In this document: piece by piece, positions 35,534 to 47,307 of the stretch
Layout of the letters: the number at the start of each line of letters is the position of its first letter
How positions within the stretch are numbered: position 1 is the stretch's first letter
From: Symbiodinium natans
Lineage: Eukaryota > Sar > Dinophyceae > Suessiales > Symbiodiniaceae
DNA length: 64,000 bases
Direction: 5' to 3'
Assembly (NCBI GenBank): GCA_905221605.1
Contig: CAJNDS010000486.1
Span: 25,001-89,000 of the forward strand
Made by a program: the position numbers and the translations under genes
The notes under the pieces: generated by a model
Databases searched by the model: none
The model's input: only the letters and a program-made list of their open reading frames with translations
What the model was told of the DNA's origin: nothing

Positions 35534-38500
35534 CCCTAAACCCCTGCATCCCAGCAGCCAAGGTCGCCACTGGCTTCTGCAGACTCCTGGCGATTTCAGG
35601 CAGACCCCGCCCCCCAAGACTACTATGTATTTGCTTTAGAGCCCCCAAAAAATATTCTTCTGTAAGGGCAATTTAGGGTTTAGGGTTTAGGGTTTAGGGT
35701 TTAGGGTTTAGGGTTTCGAGGGAGGTCTCAAGCAAATGGCAGAAGAGGCTCCAATGCGTTCCAAAGGCTCTTTTCGCCCTGAAGGCTTGGACTGAAAGAA
35801 CTGGCAGCTTAGGGTTTAGGGTTTAGGGTTTAGGGTTTAGGGTTTAGGGTTTAGGGTTTAGGGTTTAGGGTTTAGGGTTTAGGGTTTAGGGTTTAGGGTT
35901 TAGGGTTTAGGGCAGTTTTCTTCTTGTTCGGGGTCAGGACTCATGTCACCAGCAAACCACCAAAGCCTGAAGTGTCTTTAAAGATTCTTAGCAGAGCCTC
36001 GTACCAACTCCCATTTAGCTCCCTGCATACGGGGGTTTACCAAAATCGGGGACCCCTGAGATAGACCCGAAATAGAAGGACCACCTGAAATTAACGACCC
36101 CAACAAGGCACCCTTAACATCGTAAACCCCTATATGCCCAAGGACCAACTCCCGAACTTTTGCGGCACACGGACTGAACCCTAAACCCTAAACCCTAAAC
36201 ACTAAACCCTAAACCCTAAACCCTAAACCCTAAACCCTCTTCTCTCACCACAAATATCCCCAAATGCCCAAACTCTGAACCCTATGTTCCTTTGAACTTG
36301 AGCCATGCGCCCCACAGCCTCAACTTGATAAGCCCTACGATTCCACCCTATGAAACAGTCACTATCTCAAAACCCTGTAAAGCCCCGCAAGCCCCACAAG
36401 CCCTGTGATAAGCCCTGTAAGCCCCAACTTGGTAGCCCAGAAACCATATTATAATCGGGGTAGCCTTTTTGGGGGGGTTGGCTACCCTAAACCCTAAACC
36501 CTAAACCCCAAACCCCAAACCCTAAACCCTCTTCTCTCGCGGTTATGGTTACTGTAAATCGGGGGATTATCCCTTCGACCCTTGCGGCTGTACCTTGGGG
36601 TTTAGGGACCCTTCCTTCAAGATCCTTGAGGTAGTATAAGGGCCAGGTTTAGGGTTTAGGGTTTAGGGTTTCGGGTTTAGGGTGGCCATATTAGGAGTAT
36701 CTTAAGGGGAACCTTTCCGGGCACAACCCTAGGGGCACGAGCCTGAAACCCTAAACCCTAAACCCTAAACAATCCCTGAAAGCCCTGACTGGGAGTCGGT
36801 CTCGGCACAGGCTGAGCGTTTCCGCCAGCTTGGGGAAGGCATCGGGATCCTCCAAAGCCGCCTGCTTTTGCTTTTGGTCTTTCTTGGGGGGTTTAGGGTT
36901 TAGGGTTTAGGGTTTAGGGTTTAGGGTTTAGGGTTTAGGGTTTAGGGTTTAGGGTTTAGGGTTTAGGGTTTAGGGCTTAGGGTTTAGGGTTTAGGGTTTA
37001 GGGATGTTTTTGTTCGGGGAGGGGGTTGGCATTTGGGGTTTAGGGTTTAGGGTCTGGCCATTCGGTTGTGAGGACTTAGGGCTGTTGGGCTTGGGGGGGA
37101 TTTTGGTGTATGAGGAATTGATGGGAAGCGATGGTTATTGAAGGCTTAGGGCCTTGAGCTTGACAACAATGGGTTCAGGGTTTAGGGTTTAGGGTTTAGG
37201 GTTTAGGGCTTGTGGGGATCTCGGCCTGTGTCTCGTGATTAGCTTTGCATTCTCCAGGGCCATTCGAAACTGGTGGACCCTACGAGTTTCAGGAGCCGTA
37301 AACCGCTCACGTCTACTGAAGCTGTTGCTGCTTCAGTTGACGGAGGACACGCTTTAGGACAGTTTGGCTTGGACCCTGCACCCCAAACCCTAAACCCTAA
37401 AACCCTAAACCCTAAACCCTAAACCCTAAACCCTAAACCCTAAACCCTAAACCCTAAACCCTAAAGGGCTTGCAGCGGTGGGGAGGCTTCGAAGCCCTGC
37501 CTTGATCTCCGGAAGGGCTCCATCACAAGCAGCACCCTAGACTGTTTAGGGTTTAGGGTTTAGGGTTTAGGGTTTAGGGTTTAGGTTTTTCAACTGTCAG
37601 CAGCACCCCTTTCGGGTTTATGGATCTTGCGACACTAGGGCCCCCCCCCCCCCAAAAAAAGAAAAAAAAAACAACCTGAAATCCTGGACCCTAAGCCAAG
37701 AAGCCATATAAGCCCTTAACCCCGAAGCCTAAAAGCACCACCAAACTATACTGAACTTGGAACCCTAGAAAATGAAAAGTTTAGCTGTTTCTGGAGAACT
37801 GTAGTACCCAAAAGCTTTTTTTGTAACCCTAGGTCCTAAACCCTAAACCCTAAACCCTAAACCCTAAACCCTAAACTCTAAACCCTAATTCCCAAGTATT
37901 CCCGAAGCAAAGGCAACATAAGCTGGCCAGGCCTCCAAGACCTGCCGGCAGGATGGCGGAAACCAAAACAAGCGCCAGAAGGGTTTAGGGTTTAGGGCTT
38001 AGGGTGTAGGGTTTAGGGTTTAGGGTTTAGGGTTTAGGGTTTAGGGTTTAGGGTTTAGGGTTTAGGGGGCCAGCTACACAGCAAATTGCTTCCTTGCGGG
38101 CATTCAACAAAAGTAGGGGGTACCCCTAATATAACCCAAATCCCAGAATCCTTATTGTATAGGAACCCCCCAAAAGAGGGTACCTGTTTTCGGAAAACCC
38201 CTTGTCCAACTACACCAGAAAAGCTCGCCTCCTGGGCCATTGCTTCCGAGGCCAGCAGCGCATGGCGGCAGCGCGCCGCCACCACGCCACGGCTACGCTG
38301 GGCCTGGTACCCTAAACCCTCCTAAACCCTAAACCCTAAACCCTAAACCCTAAACCCTAAACCCTAAACAAAAGAACAGCTGATGTCAGCTGTGTGCAGC
38401 TCAAGGTATCAGCTTTCCTCGTTTTGGGCTTGGGCTTCGAAGTGGCTTGCGTGTTCAGAGTTTCAGGTTCAGGTGCTTAGGTGAGCGAGTGACCGGGATG

Positions 38501-39785
38501 ACGCAGGGTTGTGGGATTGTTGATGAATTGGCGTTTCAGGGCTAGGGTTTGAGATGGTTTGAGTGTTGGTTCGGAGACGGTGCGCTTGGGGCGATACGCC
38601 GGGGCTTGGGGGGAAACGATGCTTTTGTGAACCGGTGCTTTTTCGTGGCGAAGAGTGAATGGATGTGAATCGTGTGGTCAACCAAAAAGCATCATCGGGT
38701 GGGGTGGTTTGATGAAGCCGTCGCCATACACGGCACCTGCATACACAACCCCTGCAACTACACCCTAAACCCTAAACCCTAAACCCCCCCAAAACCAAAA
38801 CACTGAAACCACCCAGGGAAGTGGCCCCAGCGAGCTCGTCAGGTTTGCATGTTGCAAGGGAAACAAACCCTAAACCCTAAACCCTAAACCCTAAACCCTA
38901 AACCCGAAACCCTAAACCCTAAACCCTAAACCCTACCGGTAGCAGACTGCACCTCGCTGCGGCGCAGCCATGCGAGACGCTCCTGCATCTAAGGCGCTGA
39001 AGGAAGTCACCAACTCAGAGCCTGAAGCCTCTCTAAACCCTAAACCCTAAACCCTAAACCCTAAACCCTAAACCTTATAAACCCTAAACCCTAAACCCTA
39101 ACCCCTCAACCCTAAACCTTTAGATCTTCGTTGCCGAAAAGACGGGAGACGTAGCGTACATCTGGCAACACATCCCCGAGCCTTCGCTCTTATGAGTAGG
39201 AGCTTGGAGAGCTGGGTGTTCGAGACTCGGGGTTTAGGGTGTAGGCGATGTGGGGTTTAAACGGTTTAAGCAGTCTCTAATCCGTGAATACGACAGGCCG
39301 AAGAGTAGCATCCACCAGAACAAAAGTAGGGATCCTTGGGCGCAGGGGACGTGACGACCGCATCCTAGAATCCCCCACGCCTCCCCCAGCGCGGACACAA
39401 ACCCCGAAACGAGTTCCTTCCCTAAAGCGAACGAAAGCCTACCTTAAAGGGCATGGGCACACAGAAGGGCTTTTTGGATTCGGGGGAACTTGAGGCAAAC
39501 TTAGTTGCTCTACATGTTTGGGAAAGCTGCATCCAAGCCCGAATGATGAACCCAAACCTAAACCGGGAGCCTTTGTCGCCTCGCTTCGCTTGCGTGCCAC
39601 ACCTGGCATGGCACATTTGGGAAGGAACTCGAGGAAAGAGCTAAGGGCTAACCCGAAACAAGATGGCTCCAAAACAAAGCCAACAACCTAAGGCCCTTCA
39701 GCTCGAAAGCATGTGCCCCAGCTTTTCTTTTTTGTGACAACGCATGCATGTCCTCATCTTCGGCAGAGGGCGCAGAAACTGCCAT
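35534..39785 (-). CDS. Unrecognised charged, helical protein, at least 6 exons
   Basis: Coding patches on the minus strand: 39695-39785 (possible start ATG at 39783-39785; SAPSAEDEDMHALSQKRK), 39118-39181 (DVRYVSRLFGNEDLK), 38953-38982 (ERLAWLRRSE), 38232-38303 (AQRSRGVVAARCRHALLASE), 37226-37269 (FRMALENAKLITRH), about 36800-36882 (KDQKQKQAALEDPDAF) and perhaps a last exon near 35541-35600 that would stop at a telomere-derived GTTTAG. The joins 39118/38982, 38953/38303 and 38232/37269 are all phase 0 with GT, GT and GA donors. The join into 36882 does not fit, so an exon may be missing. The protein is rich in Arg, Glu and Ala and likely helical. No family was recognised. Confidence 0.5.
35610..35742. 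mobile_element. Family F element with a telomere-like array in its centre
   Basis: CTACTATGTATTTGCTTTAG and TCTCAAGCAAATGGCAGAAG are the F ends. The centre, where the 9.4-kb copy has CCCTTATAAGGAAGAA, holds seven TTTAGGG units. Confidence 0.75.
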
Positions 39786-41050
39786 GGCAACAGCCCTGAA
39801 CCGAAAGGCTTCAAGTGGGCAGTTGTTGAGGGTTCCTTCCGCTGTCGCCTGTGGTTGTAGCCACCGACGCACAGGCCAGGCTGATCCTGAAACAGCTTTG
39901 GGAGGGACGAAATGAACCCCAAAGTTAGATTCCCTGACTACTATAATTCCTATTCAGGTTCATAAACCCTTTCAGGGTTCATTTAGTCCCCAAGGTGGGC
40001 TTAGAACTTGGAAGGTTCTTGTTGAGGCATTTTCTGATGCAACAAGAGGCGCTGCTCTTTGACCGTGATGAGAGCGTGCAAGCCCAGTCTAGATACGACT
40101 CGGGTTGCGCTACAGAGTGATCCTGCTGAGAAAACGTCTCCTACCACTGTGTTCCGAGTTGGAGGCTTCCGGACTTCGGGGTACCTTCTTTGGGTCCCTT
40201 ATTTTAAGGGGAATCCTACATTTTTGGGGGTCTATAATAAGGGTCCCCTTGTTTTCGTAAACTCCCAGTTGGGTTAAAGGTGCTATCAGTTTTGGAGCGA
40301 CGGTCGACCCATGCGGAGGGCTTCGCCGGCGTGAACTTCCGCACGCAACGACTGTTTAGGGTTTAGGGTTTGGGGTTTGGGGTTTAGGGTTTATGTAGGG
40401 TTTAGGGTTTAGGGTTCAGGGTCTAGGGTTTATACCCAAAACTCCCATATAGTCTATGCCCAAACCCAACGCCTAGCCTGCAGACTTGTTGAAAAATGAA
40501 ATTCGAGGCCTGACGACCCAAAAACCCGAAGCCAAAGCAAAATAACTGCGCGGCACTGTAAGTCGGAAGTTTCAGGCCTTATCGGCTAACTTCCGGCGTC
40601 AAGCAGCATTTGAATTCAACCCTACTCAATCGATCAGGAGCTCTACGCCCTACACCTCTGAACGGGGATTGAAGTTAACTGTGCCCTAAACCCTAATGTT
40701 AGACCCGCTTTAGTAGGTTCCTCCCCTTTAAAGTCAATTTGGCCAAATTATTCAGGACCCCCTGACTGTTTGCGGGGTCTCCTTTAAAGTTAAACCGTCC
40801 GGGCGCCGTAAGAAAATTCCACGTGGCACGCCTTTAAAAAAGATAACCGGGCATCGCTGCCCCTTTTAAACCTATCTAAACTCCTCCCTATTGAAATCAT
40901 ATAAGCCCCCGGGGCCGTGTAAGCAGGCTCCCATCCACGCCTCAACTGTTCAGGGGGGGGGGGAGCCCAACACACTAAAGAGGGTCCAACATTATGCCCT
41001 AAACCCTAAACCCTAAACCCTAAACCCTAAACCCTAAACCCTAAACCCTA
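39786..41050. other. Coding-looking patches open on both strands; gene not assigned
   Basis: Patches at 39995-40085 and 40278-40352 can be read on the plus strand (ELGRFLLRHFLMQQEALLF; STHAEGFAGVNFRTQ) or the minus strand (TVKEQRLLLHQKMPQQ; LRAEVHAGEALRMGR, then a stop). A family C repeat lies between them. The one-strand layout of the window favours minus, but the sequence does not decide. 40440-40980 shows nothing clear. Confidence 0.3.
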
Positions 41051-41052
41051 AA

Positions 41053-43493
41053 CCCTCAGGGCTTTGGGAGGCCCTGCGGCATGCCCCGCCTTGAGGGGCC
41101 ACTTCTTGTCTCGGAACGCGGCCTTGCGACCCCCATAACGGCCCACAGAACAGTGTACTTTGGCGATAGATGGGTTTAGGGTTTAGAGTTTAGGGTTTAG
41201 GGTTTAGGGTTTAGGGTTTAGGGCTTAGGGTTTGGGGTTTAGGGTTTGGGGCTTAGGGGATCAAACCCTGAATCCCCCTCAATCATTGAAAGCACGACAA
41301 GAAGGACCAGGCGAAGCCCAAAAGGCCGAGGCCGAAAAGGCCAGCCGGCCAGCCTACTACCTATACTGAACTTGGAACCCTTTTGGGTTTAGGGTTTAGG
41401 GTTTAGGGTTTGGAGTTAAGGGTTTAGGGTTTAAATTATCATTTTAGCTGTTTCTCAGGAATTGACAGTGCCCAAAAAAACTAACAACTACTCCCAAGAA
41501 TCCCTATAAGGTAGAAGCAGAGGTCATGATTGGTCCGTAGGTCTGTGCAGCGTGAATGCCTGACGGTGCTCCGGCGTACGGGTCTTCGGAGGTTGGAGCA
41601 ATCTTGGCTCACCTATAGGGATGTTCCCCCTTATACAAAAAACAGCTCCTTAATAGGGATTACAGTGCCCCCCCCCCTCTATTAGAATCCCCATTAAGGA
41701 GCTGTTAGTAGAAGGGGGAAACAACCCAAGTCGCACCGTTGCACCCGTTGCGCGTCGTTTTGTGCCTAGTTCTGGCGTCGGATGTCTGTTTGATGCGTCT
41801 GGGTTTTCGAATTTCGGGCTACGCTTTACTCGCGATGTTGACTTCCAAACTACAATGCAACCTATAGCCCACATCACAAAACTGCTAAGGCTCAATTAAG
41901 CAAGGTTTGCCTTAATGTACATGTCAAACAAGTACTTCCCAAGTTCGTGCATGCAACTTCGCAACAGTTGCACTTTTGAACACGAACGAAAAAAGATGGA
42001 TGTTACGCAAGTTGCTAAGACGAATACACAACGTTCGTTTGAAGCCTCTGCAAACGCAAGTGAAACTTTACATCGTCCGATTCAAGGTTCGCAAACCCAG
42101 CCCACACAGATTCCAGGGCTTCTTGAAGGATGGGGCAGATTTAATGCTCGAGCGCCCCCAGGGCTACAGGGCCTTCGAAAGACAACACAGGAGCATGCTG
42201 AAGCTGACAATCCATAACGGCTCCCAACCCCTACGAGTTGGGATGCTCCCCCTGATGCTAACAGCCCTTAACAAGGATTATAGTACACCCCCCACCCCTT
42301 TTATCGTCCCAACTAAGGAGCTGCTAGTATAAGGGGTTAACATCCCAACCTACGAGCCTTAAACCCAAACAACCGAGGCGACTTTCGAAGATCGGCCTCG
42401 CAACACCGATTGCTGATGGCCTGGCGCCGCGCTCTGCCTGGATCAGGGTAAGGCGTTTGGGGGGGTTTGGAGTGCAGGAGATTTGCATGCTAGGAACATG
42501 AACCATAAACCCTAAACCCTAAGAACGTGAACCATAAGCCCTAAACCCTAAACCCTAAACCCTAAACCCTAAACCCTAAACCCTAACCCTAAACCCTAAA
42601 CCCTAAACCCTAAACCCTAAACCCTAAACCCTAAACCCTAAACCCTAAACCCTAAACCCTAAACCCTAAACCCTAAACCCTAAACCCTAATCAAACAAAC
42701 TCTGTACTTCGATCAAAAGTCATCAACCCTAAACTCCCAAACCCCGGCTGCCTGTAAACGGTGCACTCCTCTGCCGCCCGAAGACCCTAAGGGTTTAGGG
42801 TTTAGGGTTTAGGGTTTAGGGTTTAGGGTTTAGGGTTTAGGGTTTAGGGTTTAGGGTTTAGGGTTTAGGGTTTAGGGTTTAGGGGCAAGACTCCAACACC
42901 CAAAGAAACGAGGCGAAAAAAATCATCCTCAGCCACTTACATGCTTAGGCCTCCAAGCGCGAAAGCGCCAAACTTCTGAAGCCCTGCAGTCCCTCAAGCC
43001 CAAAGCCAAAGCCCCTAAGCCCTCACACTCTAAACCCTCAACCCCTACACCCCCTAAACCTCCACACCCCCTAAACCTATAAACCCCTAAACCCTAGAGC
43101 CCTGAACGAAGCCGCCAAAAAGCCATAACGCCCAACGAGGGGCTTTGGCTTACTTCTCCAAGAACCCAGGGGCAAAAAAGGTTAAACTTTATTATTCCTA
43201 CTATACAAGGAAACCCAACAAATTTAACGTCCAAACTCCCCCAAACCCTAAAATAAACCCTAAACCCTAAACCCTACGAATAAGGAAACCCAGAAAGTGC
43301 AAAGTCCAACTCCCCTAAACCCTAAACCCTAAACCCTAAACCCTAAACCCTAAACCCTAAACCTAAACCCTAAACCCTAAACCCTAAACTCTAAACCTGG
43401 AAAAAGCTCAACTACTAAGTTAGCGGGGCATCCCAGGACCTTCGCAGCACGGAGGGCGCTTGGGCGGCTCGGTGCCAGCATCGACGGCCGCAT
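41053..43493 (-). CDS. Unrecognised small protein, possible organelle-targeted N-terminus
   Basis: Exon 1 (43440-43493) starts with ATG and encodes MRPSMLAPSRPSALRAAK, an Arg/Ser/Ala-rich start that would suit a mitochondrial or plastid presequence; the donor is GT. Exon 2 (42397-42437) encodes AERGARPSAIGVA with a GC donor (GCGAG|GCC). A patch at about 41530-41602 is open in two frames and cannot be assigned to one. The last patch, 41053-41140, encodes YGGRKAAFRDKKWPLKAGH and runs into a telomere repeat, where GTTTAG would provide the stop. Exons 1 and 2 join in phase; the rest is less sure. No family was recognised. Confidence 0.4.
41616..41729. mobile_element. Family A MITE, diverged ends
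   Basis: GGGATGTTCCCCC...GGGGGAAACAACCCAA. A truncated relative with only the right half is at 27297-27348. Confidence 0.75.
41915..42220 (+). other. Plus-strand open stretch inside an intron, unrecognised
   Basis: Two overlapping plus-strand frames of 100 and 118 codons stay open, the second basic (KLLRRIHNVRLKPLQTQ, FQGFLKDGADLMLERPQGY). It is unusual here for its length and lack of telomere repeats. It could be a fragment of a mobile element or chance. No family match comes to mind. Confidence 0.25.
42230..42356. mobile_element. Family A MITE with an 8-nt target-site duplication
   Basis: TTGGGATG...CATCCCAA terminal inverted repeats (42238-42348) enclose a nearly palindromic body, flanked on both sides by CCTACGAG (42230-42237 and 42349-42356). 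The 8-nt duplication would suit a hAT-type non-autonomous element. Reference copy of the family. Confidence 0.85.
42538..42882. repeat. Two opposed telomere-like arrays
   Basis: CCCTAAA units (42538-42690) are followed after about 100 nt by TTTAGGG units (42788-42882), an inverted pair around a short unique spacer. They sit between the first two exons of the small unrecognised gene. Confidence 0.95.
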
Positions 43494-43519
43494 GGCGGCG
43501 CTTTGGAGTTTTAGGGCTT

Positions 43520-44480
43520 AGGGCTTGGGGCTTAGGTCTTAGGGCTTAGGGTTTGGTTTAGGGTTTGGGGTTTGGGGTTTAGGGTTTAGGGTTTAGGGTT
43601 TAGGGTTTAGGGTTTAGGGTTTAGGGTTTAGCGTTTAGGGTTTAGGGTTGGTTTAGGGTCGTGAGTTCAGGGGCTGAGGGCTTGTGAACTCGGCGGCTTT
43701 AGAGCACACGCCTTCAGAGATTCGGCTTCTTGTTTGATACGGTTGAGGTTAGCTTAGCGCTTAGCTTGAGCAGATCTCAGTTTGCTGGGCTTGGGATTTA
43801 GGACATGGATGTTGCTGGAGATGCAGGGCGTCAGACCTTGCAAGACTTACACTATCGGCTAGAACCTACAGTACAAGTTATAAGCTTTAAGTTACAAGTC
43901 ATAACTCACTATTCAGAACTAGTCGTTCACAAGACATAAGAGAAATAGTTCCTTTTAAGTCGTAGATTGAAAGGCCTAGAAAGCTTGAAGCTTGAACCGC
44001 ATTGGTTCAGAGCGCTGAGAGTCTTGATGGCAACCCTCAGTGCCTCGAAAAGCCACAAACCCCGCTTCTTGGCGATTGGGTGAGGGCTTGGGGTTTAGGG
44101 GTTTGGGGTTTAGGGTGTAGGGTTTAGGGTTTTAGGGTGTAGGGAGAAAGGCCTGAAACCCAAAACCCTAGATCTTAAAACCCGTTTACAGCCTGAAATC
44201 CTTTGGATTCCTTCCCCCTCCCCCCCCCCCACCCCCCACCCCCTCCCCTTCCAAAACCCAAATCCCCAAACTGAGGGCCTCATCTGAAGAGGAGACCTCC
44301 ACCCCTGCAACCGGCTGATGGATTTAGGGGGGTTCGGGCTTCTCAGTCGCTTGTTCCTCCTCTACTAGGTTGCCCAGTAACCTAGGATGAAAAAAGGGTG
44401 CACTTTTTTGCTTAAAGGGGTTTATAAGGGAACCCAAACTACCCAAAAGGGAATAAGGGTACTACTGGGCATCCTGTCTA
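43520..44480. other. Region between the small gene and the possible end of the esterase gene
   Basis: Contains TTTAGGG arrays, a C-rich tract (44219-44245), a family B repeat (44366-44476) and otherwise unique sequence. No supported exon; promoter elements are not recognisable. Confidence 0.4.
44366..44476. mobile_element. Family B short palindromic repeat
   Basis: GCCCAGTAACCTAGGAT...AAGGGGTTTATAAGGGAACC...GGGAATAAGGG...ACTGGGCATCCT. Other copies: 1077-1184, 2032-2139, 2255-2356, 15337-15446, 26870-26963. About 100 nt each with shared inner and outer motifs. Confidence 0.8.
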
Positions 44481-44487
44481 AGTCCTT

Positions 44488-47307
44488 CTAAGTTTCAGGA
44501 GCCCCACGGAGTTCGTCGACTTCTGGACTAGGTGACGCGAGCCTCATGTCATCGCCCTTCCAGCGCAAAGCAGACACAAACATAAATTAGGGTTTAGGGA
44601 TTAGGGTTTAGGGTTGGACATTGGACTTTGGGTTTCTGCTCTGCCACCAGGCCCGAAAGCTCGGCAAGCCCTAAAACAGGCCTTAGGGTTATCAGCACTC
44701 TCCCATCTCCCGGTGAGCCCGCAAGACTTGCCTATCAACCCTATCAACCCTAACCCTTCACCCTGGACCGTAGAACCGAGCGCGGTCAGCCCTACGGACC
44801 ACTACGGATCATCCCCAAACCAAGGAAACGCCACAACAACCATCTCAATCACAAGCACAAGCCCAAAACCCCAAATCGCGAAACATAGGATTCATGAGTT
44901 CCGCGCCCCCATCGGCAGCTGCGTACGGCCGGGAAAGGCCTAAGGAGCTGGGGAGAAGGATCTGGCACTTGTGAGTGACTGTGAGGCCGTAAAGGTCTGA
45001 GAAATCGGAGTAACTTGAAGATGGACAATTTCCGGGTAATCATAAGGTGAGGGACTGCAAACGATCATTCTAAGTAACTCAGTATGGGCACGCATGTAAG
45101 AGGATTTGCAGTTGGAGCTTCGGGCTAAAAGCTGACGTCGCTTCAGGTTGCCTCGGGCAGAAAAGCCACATTGAAGCATTACGCCGAAGTCTTTCCAGCC
45201 CTGATTGAGCCTTTAGCGCCCTAAAACCCTAAACGTTTAGGGCCTACCAAGTTTAGTTCGGGTCAATCCTGAGCACTGATAACGAATCAAAAACCCTTTG
45301 GGAACCCAGCTCTTCTCGAACTCGATGGCGACCTGCAACGGATGGCTTAGGTTAGAGTGCCTAGGCTTTTCGGTTACCAGGTTTTCATGGCTTGGATGGA
45401 GCATATGGCGCATGACATCTAAGGTTCAGGGCTCACAGCAGTGTTGGGATTAAGAAATCATGCATTTGCGGCTTCGGTGGGGATGTTAAGCTCCATGTCG
45501 GCGTCACGGTCCGGGCACCAGAAGACTGTCAACTGTCAACAGTTGAAGTCGTAGTAGCTCTAACTCCTGCTTGACTGCACTTGAAGTCGCAGAATTTCGA
45601 GCTTCAAACCCGAAGTGTCCCCACAGGCCGCTGGCCCCTGTCCCACGCATTTCTCAGGGGTGGCCAGCAACTGACATCTGGCCACGCATTCTTACACCCA
45701 CACTGGGAAAGACCACCATTTGACCTTGGTTTTCATTCCAATCAGGAGATTGCCGAGCACTGAAGGCCCTTGGACCCGGCTTTCTGGTGCGCTATGTACG
45801 CATTCGATCTTAAGCAATTGCAGGGTGAGACGTCTTGGCCCGGAAATTAGTTTTGTGTCTTCAACTTGCATCGTTCCTGGGCGTTGGACGCAGGTTTCGT
45901 ACCTCCACGTGGTTTACGTAACAGTGCAGCAAACGATAGCAGGAAGGATGGTTTTCGGGTTCGGTTCGGGGACGAAAGGAGGGCGACAAGCTTATATCGT
46001 GGGACATGCCCATGTCCAGAAAAAAAACAATCAAGCCAATCAGTCAGAAGCCCCGATGAAATCACCTATGCCTTCCTCATTCCTGTGACACATCTCACAC
46101 TACTTGGCTGCACTTAGGAGGGTAATTATAAATTAAAAGTTTAGCTGCTTTATTAAGAAGCCCAACAAACCCAAAAAGGCTAAGGATCTGAAGTTACAGA
46201 AAAGCACCACAAAGGCTTGCTGTTGCATGAGCCAAGGAAGCCGAAAAGCCAAGAACGAAAGAAGTCTGGAAGCCCCAGAAACGACTGGTTCGACAGTATA
46301 CTTCCTCTTCTGACGTGCATGTTCTAGAGTGGAAACGGCGTTTCACTTTGAAACTCGACGTCCGAGACTCAAGAATACAAGGTCATTCAACCAGTAGATA
46401 TTTGTGACTCTCAGGCTCTAAGACGTAGTTCCCCTGAAGGCCACCGATGTTTGTCCCAGGAACTCACCGCCAATGCCCAAAGCCACTCCACCTCTAAAAC
46501 TTTAAACGCGTGTAGAGCCCAAACCCTGGGCTCGCAGGAGGTCGAGCATCCCAACCACAGAGTGTCCCTGGAGTGCAGAGTGTTTTCTGGAGTCCTCCAA
46601 GCTAGGGCCCAACCCCAAGGAGTCCCTCAAATGCGCGAACCCAGAGTGTTTTTCTGGAGTCCCCCAGGGGGCTAACCAATAACGTTCCACCGAACCCGAC
46701 ATCCCGACATCTTCTTTCCTTCTGTGCCACCCGACACACCGGCAACCTGGAACAGTCTAAACAATGCCTACTAGACACAACATCCGCAGAACCACTCTCC
46801 AAGCGAAGCCGCCCACCCCAACAGCATCAGCCCATGGATTATGTTCAGGGGTCTATATATATATACACATATATAATATATATTATATATATATATACCT
46901 TATATAGTCCCCATATATCTAAGTAGCCCCTAAATAACCCCTCAATAACCCCTAAGGTCCCTTGTGAGGGTCCCTTCTGCTGTCCCTTGATTACGGCCCC
47001 CCTCCGCCCCCTACTTGGAGGAACTTAGTAACCCAATTATCAGGGTAGTTCTGACTCACATATAGGACCCCTAAGTACCCTAGTTGGGTTTTGATTGGGT
47101 TGTAAGTACAGCTTTCATCGGGTTACTAAGTACCATGAACCTCCAAGTAGCCCTAAACCCTAAACCCCAAACCCTAAACCCTAAACCCCAAACCCCAAAC
47201 CCTAAACCCCAAACCCTAAAGCTGGATTATGGCCCCCCCCCACCCTGAGTGCTGATCCCTGGAGCCTGGCCACCCTTCGCGTGGTTCTTTGCCAGGGGGG
47301 TGCCTGC
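44488..47307 (-). CDS. Possible 3' exons of the DUF676 esterase gene
   Basis: Minus-strand coding patches downstream of the esterase core: 47266-47307 (AGTPLAKNHAKGGQ, bounded by AG|GC at both ends), about 45470-45525 (FWCPDRDADMELNIPTEA) and 44488-44556 (GDDMRLASPSPEVDELRG, then TAG). Codons are GC-rich and splice signals are plausible, but phases between these patches were not all matched and at least one exon is missing. A patch at 47.90-48.01 kb is open on both strands and was not assigned. They fit as the C-terminal part of the esterase because the next gene to the left begins at 43493. Confidence 0.35.
47018..47150. mobile_element. Family D palindromic repeat, about 130 nt
   Basis: Ends CTACTTGGAGG...CCTCCAAGTAG, inner ACTTAGTAACCCAATTA and GGGTTACTAAGTACCATGAA. 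Copies: 18614-18756, 48734-48880 and a fragment at 51910-51970. Confidence 0.8.
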
